Both the position numbers and the translations under genes were made by a program. Positions 1 through 4,424 of a stretch of DNA of 7,408 nt are shown one piece after another; position 1 is the first letter of the stretch, and every line of letters begins with the position of its first letter. The notes under the pieces are model-generated. The model was not told the origin of the DNA. It saw only the letters and a list, made by a program, of their open reading frames with translations, and searched no databases. The stretch lies in NCBI GenBank assembly GCA_937896305.1, contig CALBND010000153.1, positions 1 through 7,408 of the forward strand, read 5' to 3'. The stretch is from an uncultured Actinomycetes bacterium. Its GTDB lineage: Bacteria > Actinomycetota > Actinomycetes > S36-B12 > UBA5976.

Positions 1-321
1 TGAATTTTCTAAAACTGTTGAACCTGAACCAATCAGACATTTATTTTCCACCACACAACCTTCTAAATGAGTGTTATGTCCAATAACGCATCGATCGCCA
101 ATAATTGTGGGAGCACTTGTTTGGCAATGAATTATTGTGCCATCTTGAATGGAAGTTTCCATTCCAACTGAGATAAAACTTGAGTCGCCACGTAATACCG
201 CCGTTGGCCAAACACTTGCCCTTGCCCCAATTCGTACATCACCAATTAGCACCGCATCAGGGTGAATGAAAGCTGTTTTGTCGATCGTTGGCCTACGGCC
301 TTCGAGTTCATAGAGAGGCAT
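1..321 (-). CDS. Gamma-carbonic anhydrase family protein (left-handed beta-helix), C-terminus cut by window edge
   Basis: The first 107 residues of a hexapeptide-repeat protein are visible; the family is usually about 170-180 aa, so roughly the C-terminal third lies outside the window. The frame is open to base 1. The ATG at 321-319 is preceded by a good AGGAG (332-336, 10-nt spacing). Family marks: VWPTAVLRGD (37-46, active-site Arg44 and Asp46), SIQDGTIIHC (57-66, Gln59, Asp60 and zinc-ligand His65), IGHNTHLEGC (80-89, ligand His82) and LIGSGSTVL (97-104), with the repeating I-G-D/A turns of a trimeric beta-helix. In canonical gamma-CAs (Cam, YrdA) a second His lies five residues after the first in the GHxxxLHG motif; here that place is Glu87, with another His at 85. 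CO2 hydration is therefore not assured. It could be a metal-binding acyltransferase-like homologue instead. Family call is secure, activity is not. Confidence 0.9.
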   Translation of the reverse strand, partial: MPLYELEGRRPTIDKTAFIHPDAVLIGDVRIGARASVWPTAVLRGDSSFISVGMETSIQDGTIIHCQTSAPTIIGDRCVIGHNTHLEGCVVENKCLIGSGSTVLENS

Positions 322-489
322 GTATTAGATTCTCCTGCCTAGTCACAATTTCTAAGTCAAAGCCGACTTTGGGTGTGATAAAAATGGATAAGACTCACCC
401 TATTTCTTGCATAGGTTATTGCATACCTATAGGGCAGTATCCACGCGAAAGATAAAAAGTTCATTAACTAGTAGAGGTGAAATAAAAGA
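322..489. promoter_or_regulatory. Divergent intergenic region between the carbonic anhydrase homologue and DUF4193
   Basis: These 168 bp hold the start signals of two divergent genes. The minus-strand gene has AGGAG at 332-336; the plus-strand gene has AGAGGTGA at 473-480, 9 nt before its GTG. The middle carries a cluster of short direct and inverted repeats (398-434, listed separately). The only promoter-like pair I can propose for the plus strand is TTGCAT (407-412) with TATAGG (428-433), but its 15-bp spacer is shorter than usual, so promoter positions are uncertain. No riboswitch or terminator hairpin was recognised. Confidence 0.6.
398..434. repeat. Compact direct/inverted repeat element, candidate operator
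   Basis: A 37-bp segment is bounded by the inverted pair CCCTAT (398-403) and ATAGGG (429-434). Inside is a second perfect inverted pair, ATAGGT (411-416) and ACCTAT (425-430). Overlaid on these is a direct repeat TTGCATA at 407-413 and 419-425, 12 bp apart, which extends to a 10-mer TTnTTGCATA. The clustering between two divergent genes fits an operator for a dimeric regulator, and the element overlaps the only promoter-like hexamers in the gap. No known regulator motif was recognised, so the role is inferred from arrangement alone. Confidence 0.4.
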
Positions 490-786
490 GTGGCAACAGA
501 TTACGACGCCCCCAGAAAAACAGATGAAGAGTTAGCCGAGGATTCACTCGAAGACTTAAAGGCCCAAAGAGCTGAAGCGACTAACCCACAAGTTGAAGTT
601 GATGAAAATGACGTATCAGATTCACTTGAATTGCCTGGTGCAGATCTTTCTGATGAATCCTTAACAGTAAGGGTTTTACCAAAGCAAGCAGATGAATTTA
701 CTTGCAGCAAATGTTTCTTGGTTATGCATAAAAGCAGAATTGCTAAGCAAACAAAAGGCAAAGCCGTTTGTATTGAGTGTGCTTAG
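490..786 (+). CDS. DUF4193 family zinc-ribbon protein
   Basis: A 98-residue soluble protein typical of DUF4193, a small actinobacterial family of unknown function. The family signature is plain: MATDYDAPRK at the N-terminus, an acidic low-complexity linker (about 12-48), the LELPGADLSDESLTVRVLP block (46-64) and a C-terminal zinc ribbon with Cys72-x2-Cys75 and Cys94-x2-Cys97. The GTG start is fixed by AGAGGTGA 9 nt upstream (473-480) and by the family N-terminus. The acidic tail plus zinc ribbon suggests binding to a protein or nucleic acid, but no reaction is known. In Mycobacterium the orthologue (Rv2699c) lies in the same dut neighbourhood. Its TAG stop (784-786) overlaps the TAA of the convergent gene. 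Family call is firm; function unknown. Confidence 0.92.
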   Translation: MATDYDAPRKTDEELAEDSLEDLKAQRAEATNPQVEVDENDVSDSLELPGADLSDESLTVRVLPKQADEFTCSKCFLVMHKSRIAKQTKGKAVCIECA

Positions 787-1046
787 CCTTTATTTCTGTC
801 TGTAAAGAACTTTTGTACTAAACCTTCTATTGCTCCTATCGCAAAAGTGCTTAAAGCTGTCCAAGTTAAAATCCGGGCCAAAGGTTGATCGTTGTCCCCA
901 GGTTTTGGTGGCTTTGCTCCTGTAATTTTTGTGTAACTTTTAGTTAAAATTTTTCTTGCTAAAAAAGTGACTATTAATACAATAATTGACACCCCAACGC
1001 CTAAGGATTCCTTTTTGTTGGACTTCTTTTTCGATTTCTTAGCCAT
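783..1046 (-). CDS. DUF4235 family small membrane protein
   Basis: An 87-residue protein with a lysine-rich N-terminus (KKSKKKSNKK, 3-12), a hydrophobic helix at about 16-34, the conserved-looking stretch ARKILTKSYTKITGAKPP (30-47), a short hydrophilic loop, and a second hydrophobic helix (about 57-77) with the small-residue pattern TWTALSTFAIGAIEGL. This matches DUF4235, an actinobacterial membrane family of unknown role. The basic N-terminus predicts that end in the cytoplasm. It follows DUF3093 by 14 nt, so the two are probably co-transcribed. No Shine-Dalgarno is visible before the ATG (1046-1044), so translation may be coupled to the upstream gene. The Mycobacterium version of this locus, as I remember it, has no DUF4235 gene here. 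No enzymatic residues are apparent. Confidence 0.82.
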   Translation of the reverse strand: MAKKSKKKSNKKESLGVGVSIIVLIVTFLARKILTKSYTKITGAKPPKPGDNDQPLARILTWTALSTFAIGAIEGLVQKFFTDRNKG

Positions 1047-1060
1047 GTTGTAATTGTAGA

Positions 1061-1507
1061 TTAACGATTTTTTTCAATTACTTGGGAGAGTTCCTCTGGT
1101 CTTTTAGATGAGATAAGCCAATAGGGGTGTGGGTCTTTTGGGTCATCAAACTCAATTTTTACAGCTGTTTTAATAAAAGGGCTAGTCGCACTAAAACATT
1201 TGGGATCAGCACCAACACCTCTGATCCTTCGTGTTTGTTTGACGTTTAAGGCTTTTGTTTCAGTGATGATATTTAAAGGTAGATTTGCTTTGTTGACAAA
1301 AAGTTTATTGTCTTTGACTCTTATAACGGTTGAAAACTTAAACACTGAAAAAGTAGCAATAGATAAGAGCAAAAGAAAAAAAATGACGGCTACAATTTGA
1401 TCAAAAACTGCTCCAATGGAACTAGCCACAACAAGACAGGAGCCTAAAATGATTATCCAACTCCAAAAAGGAGGGGTTAATTTCTCGTAAAACTCTTCCT
1501 GGTTCAC
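1061..1507 (-). CDS. DUF3093 family membrane protein
   Basis: A 148-residue protein with the features of DUF3093 (M. tuberculosis Rv2698 type): a short N-terminus (FYEKLTPPFWSW, 6-17), two adjacent membrane helices (about 14-33 and 37-57), and a cytoplasmic or peripheral beta-rich domain. That domain contains LPLNIITETKALN (76-88), the RRIRGVGADP block (93-102), the FIKTAVKIEFDDPKDPHPYWLISSKRPEEL block (111-140) and a short helical tail. Function is unknown. Divergence from dut is a conserved feature of the actinobacterial locus. The start is GTG (1507-1505) only 34 bp from the dut ATG, and no Shine-Dalgarno precedes it. CATGGT lies 6 nt before the GTG on the coding strand and could be the -10 of a leaderless mRNA (inference). 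DUF4235 follows in the same direction. Confidence 0.88.
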   Translation of the reverse strand: MNQEEFYEKLTPPFWSWIIILGSCLVVASSIGAVFDQIVAVIFFLLLLSIATFSVFKFSTVIRVKDNKLFVNKANLPLNIITETKALNVKQTRRIRGVGADPKCFSATSPFIKTAVKIEFDDPKDPHPYWLISSKRPEELSQVIEKNR

Positions 1508-1541
1508 AAGATAACCATGCCAGAGAAGTAATCTCAGATAT
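1508..1541. promoter_or_regulatory. 34-bp divergent promoter region of DUF3093 and dut, probably leaderless
   Basis: The two divergent start codons are only 34 bp apart and neither has a convincing Shine-Dalgarno. For dut, TAATCT (1529-1534) fits the actinobacterial TAnnnT -10 pattern and ends 7 nt before the ATG, the spacing expected when transcription begins at the A of ATG. A TTCACA (1503-1508) upstream could be a -35 but the 20-bp spacer is long. The small inverted repeat GAGA-agtaa-TCTC (1523-1535) overlaps the proposed -10. These assignments are inferred from spacing and pattern. Confidence 0.4.
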
Positions 1542-2003
1542 ATGTCAGCACCAATAGATCCCTCAAGACAACTAGAGATATTAATTTCTAAAGTTAATCC
1601 AGATGCAGTAATTCCTACTTACGCCAAAGCAGGAGATGCTGGTGCAGATTTATATTCGGTACAGGATTTAGTGATTCAACCGGGACATCGAGTGTTAGTT
1701 AAAACTGGAATAGCTATTGCGCTTCCTACTGGTTATGTAGGACTCGTGCACCCACGCTCTGGCTTAGCTCTAAAAAATGGTGTCAGTGTTGTTAATACAC
1801 CTGGAACAATTGATGCTGGATACAGAGGGGAAATTGGAGTGGTCTTAATCAATCATGATTTAAATGAATCTTTTGGTGTAAAAAAAGGTGATCGAATTGC
1901 ACAACTAGTCATTCAGAAAGTTGAAAATGCAAAATTTATTTCAGTTGATAATTTGCCAGAATCTGAAAGAGCTGGCGGAGGATATGGTTCAACGGGTATA
2001 TGA
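1542..2003 (+). CDS. dut: dUTP diphosphatase (trimeric dUTPase)
   Basis: Hydrolyses dUTP to dUMP and pyrophosphate in the cytoplasm, keeping uracil out of DNA and supplying dUMP for dTMP synthesis. All five motifs of the homotrimeric family are present in order: I, AGDAGADL (30-37); II, PRSGLALKNG (71-80, with Arg72-Ser73-Gly74); III, GTIDAGYRG (88-96, with catalytic-water Asp91 and uracil-stacking Tyr94); IV, GDRIAQL (116-122); V, RAGGGYGSTG (143-152). Motif V has Tyr148 where many homologues carry Phe; the Mycobacterium enzyme has His there as I recall. At 153 aa it is full length. The ATG at 1542 matches the usual N-terminal length and has no Shine-Dalgarno, so it may be leaderless. Its TGA overlaps the ATG of the OB-fold gene (ATGA), implying translational coupling. 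Confidence 0.97.
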   Translation: MSAPIDPSRQLEILISKVNPDAVIPTYAKAGDAGADLYSVQDLVIQPGHRVLVKTGIAIALPTGYVGLVHPRSGLALKNGVSVVNTPGTIDAGYRGEIGVVLINHDLNESFGVKKGDRIAQLVIQKVENAKFISVDNLPESERAGGGYGSTGI

Positions 2004-2377
2004 AAAAAGAAAGTAACTTTAAACTTTGGTTAAAGAGTTTTTATGCCAGCGATGAGGAACTAGCTTCCTATGATTTAGCTAAAGAAGCAGAAGAAAGTGG
2101 ATCAACTCTCATCGATGAAATCGAAAGAGGAAAACAAATCCAAGTAACTGGTGTGGTTACTTCTGTGATCGTGAACCCTAACTCGAAGACTCCTTCTTAT
2201 GAAGTAGAAATATTTGATGGTAGTGGAAATTTGCTAGTGATTTGGCAGGGAAGAAAACAAGTAGCAGGAATAGAACCTGGCACTCGTTTATCTGTGGAGG
2301 GAAACATTACTTACATCAACTCTAAACCTTGTTTACATAACCCTATTTACAAAATATTAAGTTCAGGTTCTCACTAA
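2000..2377 (+). CDS. OB-fold nucleic-acid-binding protein (actinobacterial dut-operon type)
   Basis: A 125-residue protein with a helical, charged N-terminal part (1-43, including LWLKSFYASDEELASYDL) and an OB-fold at about 45-119. The OB part shows IQVTGVVTSVIVNP (47-60), a central strand pair YEVEIFDGSGNLLVIWQGRKQVAGIEPGTRLSVEGNI (67-103) and a closing strand through LHNPIYKIL (112-120). The W-x-G-R-x-x-x-x-G-I-x-P-G-x-x-L-x-V-x-G pattern is typical of the actinobacterial OB-fold proteins encoded next to dut and DUF3159 (Rv2694c type). No catalytic residues are visible, so single-stranded nucleic-acid binding is the likely role, with the ligand unknown. It begins inside the dut stop (ATGA, 4-nt overlap) and ends in TAATG, a 1-nt overlap with DUF3159. 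In relatives a DUF3710 gene often lies between dut and this gene; here it is absent. Confidence 0.88.
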   Translation: MKKESNFKLWLKSFYASDEELASYDLAKEAEESGSTLIDEIERGKQIQVTGVVTSVIVNPNSKTPSYEVEIFDGSGNLLVIWQGRKQVAGIEPGTRLSVEGNITYINSKPCLHNPIYKILSSGSH

Positions 2378-2985
2378 TGGCTAACTTTGGCGAAAAAGAA
2401 CTATTAGATAAAGCCATAGGAGGCTGGAGAGGACTTATTGACTCTGGTCTACCAGCATCACTTTTTGTTTTGGTATTTGTCCTACAAAGGGACTTAGAGA
2501 ACGCACTTTTAGTAGCTATCGTTGTTGGAATAATTTTATTAGCGATTCGTTTATTTGAAAGAAAATCTTTGCTGCAAGTTTTTGGTGGTTTTGTTGGATT
2601 ATTGATTTCTGCTTACTTTACTTGGAGAACCAAAGAGGCTTCAAATTTCTTTTTAATTGGTTTATTAACAAACGCCATTTATGCAATAGCATTAGTTGTT
2701 TCATTGGCCATAAAAAAACCTCTACTGGGCTACGTAGTTTCATCCCTTGTCAATGATGGAAATTCTTGGCTTAAAGAACCATTGTTGAGACGTGCCTACA
2801 CAACTATTACTTGGTTTTGGGTAGGAGTTTTTTCTCTAAGATTAATTATCCAAGTCCCACTTTATTTAGCAGAAAATGTTGCAGCTCTGGGTACTTTTAA
2901 AATAGTTATGGGTTGGCCGCTGTATTTATTTGCAGTTTGGTTGACTTATCGAGTAGTACAAACAGCAAGAAAAAATATTAATTAA
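2377..2985 (+). CDS. DUF3159 family polytopic membrane protein
   Basis: A 202-residue integral membrane protein with about six hydrophobic segments (roughly 25-38, 42-58, 66-82, 91-112, 142-162, 174-195). DUF3159 marks include GGWRGLIDSGLP (15-26) just before the first helix, the Arg/Lys cluster after helix 2 (RLFERKSLLQ, 58-67), FTWRTKEASNFF (81-92) and the paired RRAYTTITWFWVGVFSLR (138-155) and WPLYLFAVWLTYRVV (180-194). The function is unknown; the family is widespread in Actinobacteria at this locus (Rv2693c type). It starts in the stop of the OB-fold gene (TAATG), so it is translationally coupled in the dut operon. It ends 1 nt short of the convergent ceoC stop, with no terminator between. 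Its weak Shine-Dalgarno context fits reinitiation after the upstream stop. Confidence 0.9.
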   Translation: MANFGEKELLDKAIGGWRGLIDSGLPASLFVLVFVLQRDLENALLVAIVVGIILLAIRLFERKSLLQVFGGFVGLLISAYFTWRTKEASNFFLIGLLTNAIYAIALVVSLAIKKPLLGYVVSSLVNDGNSWLKEPLLRRAYTTITWFWVGVFSLRLIIQVPLYLAENVAALGTFKIVMGWPLYLFAVWLTYRVVQTARKNIN

Positions 2986-2986
2986 T

Positions 2987-3646
2987 TTATTTGCAGCAGA
3001 GTAATTCTTTGAGAAGTGGTTGCTGTGCGGTGGTTGCAACAACAAGTAATTCATCTCCTGCTTCAAGGGGATCATCTGGATGTGGGGAGATAACTCTTTT
3101 ATCTCTCAAAATTGCCACTAAAGAGGTATCTATTGGCCATTCAACATCGCCAACTCTTTTTCCAACAACTGGTGAATCACTTGGCAAGGTAACTTCGAGC
3201 AAATCTGAACCACTTTGACGAAGTGAGAACAGTCGCACTAGTTCTCCAACAGAAACTGCTTCTTCTACTAAGGCGGTCATCATTTGTGGAGTTGAAACAG
3301 CGAAGTCAACACCCCAAGCGTCGTCAAATAACCATTCATTTTTTGGATGATTAACTCGTCCTACAACTCTTGGCACTCCGTATTCAGTTTTTGCTAATAA
3401 GGAAACAACCAAATTCACTTTGTCATCGCCAGTTGCTGCAACAACAATTTGTGCCTTAGAAAGATTTGCTTCATCAAGTGCATCAGGTTCACAAGCATCA
3501 GCAAAAACTGTTTTTGCACCAGATTTCTTAGCACTAGCAATTGCTGATGGGTCATCATCAATAACTGTTACTTCGTGTCCGTTTTTAATTAGATCTCTGG
3601 CAATTGCACGTCCAACATTGCCAGCCCCTGCGATAACTATCAACAT
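2987..3646 (-). CDS. ceoC: TrkA-type RCK potassium-transport regulator, distal gene (CeoC-like)
   Basis: A cytoplasmic regulator of K+ transport with an RCK_N Rossmann domain and an RCK_C domain, 219 aa, the usual single-module length. RCK_N (1-120) has the dinucleotide loop GAGNVG (7-12), the acidic end of beta-2 (VIDDD, 28-32, Asp30), VVAATGDDKVN (68-78) and RVVGRVNHPKNEWLFDDAWGVD (93-114). RCK_C (about 136-216) includes LLEVTLPSDSPVVGKRVGDVEWP (149-171) and PLEAGDELLVVA (193-204). By position it matches Rv2692 (ceoC), the member farther from the transporter gene. The ATG has a good AAAGGA (3655-3660, 8-nt spacing) that overlaps the end of ceoB, and the genes are 4 nt apart, so they form one operon. 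The C-terminus ends in an adjacent Cys pair (217-218), a possible redox or metal spot, though this is speculative. The symbol rests on synteny. Confidence 0.88.
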   Translation of the reverse strand: MLIVIAGAGNVGRAIARDLIKNGHEVTVIDDDPSAIASAKKSGAKTVFADACEPDALDEANLSKAQIVVAATGDDKVNLVVSLLAKTEYGVPRVVGRVNHPKNEWLFDDAWGVDFAVSTPQMMTALVEEAVSVGELVRLFSLRQSGSDLLEVTLPSDSPVVGKRVGDVEWPIDTSLVAILRDKRVISPHPDDPLEAGDELLVVATTAQQPLLKELLCCK

Positions 3647-3650
3647 TTAA

Positions 3651-4310
3651 TTAATCCTTTGGTCCGGCGGCAAATGCGTTTTGAACTAAATCTTTATCTT
3701 TAACTTGATAAATTGCGTGTGCTAAATCGCCTTCTTGAAAAATAGTTTCACGAGTAGGAAGTATTGCCCCAGCAAATCTTCCGATTAGTGCAACTCTGAC
3801 AGGACACGCTTCTGTTATATCTGCCACGCTTCGACCAACCCACTTTGGTGAAAGGTGAACTTGGGCTAATACAACATTGCCACTTGGGTCACGCCACTCT
3901 TCTTGCGCACCTAGTGGAAGTAAACGTCTTAACACTTGATCAGTTGTCCAGGCAACACTTGCAACAGTTGGAATACCTAAACGTTCATAAACTTTAGCTC
4001 TTCTTGGATCATAAATTCTTGCTACAACTAATGAGACATTAAAAGTTTCTCTAGCAACCCTTGCTGAAACAATGTTTGAATTATCACCGCTTGAAACTGC
4101 AGCAAATGCTTCTGCTTTTTCAATTCCTGCTTCAATTAAAGTGTCGCGATCAAAACCAACACCTAATATTTTCTCACCTTTGAAATCAGGACCTAAGATA
4201 TTGAAGGCAGATTCTTCTTTATCAATGACTGAAACGCTGTGACCCAATTCAAGTAAACGAAAAGCCAGGGCTGAGCCCACTCGTCCACAACCCATAATCA
4301 CTACATGCAC
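3651..4310 (-). CDS. ceoB: TrkA-type RCK potassium-transport regulator, proximal gene (CeoB-like)
   Basis: First gene of the RCK pair, 219 aa, an NAD(H)/nucleotide-binding regulator of a K+ transporter. RCK_N: GCGRVG loop (7-12), beta-2 acidic end VIDKEE (28-33, Asp30), AFAAVSSGDNSNIVSARVAR (68-87) and VVARIYDPRRAKVYERLGIPTV (95-116), a pattern typical of TrkA proteins. RCK_C (about 136-212): VVLAQVHLSPKWVGRSVADI (146-165) and REDGDLA-like FQEGDLAHAIYQV (191-203). It shares fold and length with its neighbour but differs in most positions, so this is an old duplication and not a recent one. The start is GTG (4310-4308), with AAAGGA at 4320-4325 giving 9-nt spacing. It diverges from the KimA-like transporter gene across 114 bp. 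By synteny it is the Rv2691 (ceoB) counterpart. No TrkH/KtrB-type pore gene is in the window. Confidence 0.89.
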   Translation of the reverse strand: MHVVIMGCGRVGSALAFRLLELGHSVSVIDKEESAFNILGPDFKGEKILGVGFDRDTLIEAGIEKAEAFAAVSSGDNSNIVSARVARETFNVSLVVARIYDPRRAKVYERLGIPTVASVAWTTDQVLRRLLPLGAQEEWRDPSGNVVLAQVHLSPKWVGRSVADITEACPVRVALIGRFAGAILPTRETIFQEGDLAHAIYQVKDKDLVQNAFAAGPKD

Positions 4311-4424
4311 TTGGAAAAATCCTTTGTGTGGCTAGTCGTCATTGACTACGTTACACGGAAATCTGCTTTCGTTCCGGGAGTGGTTAATGGCATAGCCCAC
4401 ATGTGTTGCGTAATGTGAGGGATT
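4311..4424. promoter_or_regulatory. Divergent regulatory region between ceoB and the KimA-like transporter
   Basis: These 114 bp must contain the promoters of both the RCK operon and the transporter gene. Visible elements are the ceoB Shine-Dalgarno (4320-4325); two nested inverted repeats, TAGTC-gtcatt-GACTA (4333-4348) and GTCA-t-TGAC (4338-4346); the 8-bp palindrome CACATGTG (4398-4405); a possible -10 TAATGT (4411-4416); and GAGGG (4417-4421) before the transporter start. No clean -35/-10 pair with standard spacing stands out on either strand. The gap is short for a ydaO-type c-di-AMP riboswitch and I could not trace one. Confidence 0.5.
4417..4421 (+). promoter_or_regulatory. Shine-Dalgarno GAGGG that bears on the transporter start choice
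   Basis: GAGGG lies only 3 nt before the GTG at 4425 but 9 nt before an in-frame TTG at 4431. An in-frame TGA (4416-4418) excludes any earlier start. Either the GTG is used with very tight spacing, or as a leaderless start from TAATGT (4411-4416), or the true start is the TTG and the protein lacks its first two residues. The protein-level difference is negligible. Confidence 0.45.

Noticed and set aside
1376..1383. A8 homopolymer in DUF3093 as a phase-variation tract
   Set aside because: It encodes the Phe/Leu-rich second membrane helix in an intact frame; AT-rich codon use explains it.
1200..1400. Open frame on the plus strand opposite DUF3093
   Set aside because: No ribosome site, no family resemblance, and it lies wholly antisense to a clearly conserved gene. 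The same applies to open frames opposite ceoC (2991-3218, 3420-3650), the permease (4447-4647, 5003-5200), DUF4193 (501-761) and the methyltransferase (6901-7101).
2987..4310. Recent tandem duplication or a single split double-RCK gene
   Set aside because: The two proteins share only family motifs and each has its own start, Shine-Dalgarno and complete RCK_N/RCK_C, so they are ancient paralogues, as in mycobacteria.
4311..4424. Possible c-di-AMP (ydaO) riboswitch upstream of the KimA-like gene
   Set aside because: KimA in Bacillus is under such a riboswitch, but the 114-bp gap shows no recognisable ydaO core and is too short once the ceoB leader and promoters are allowed for.
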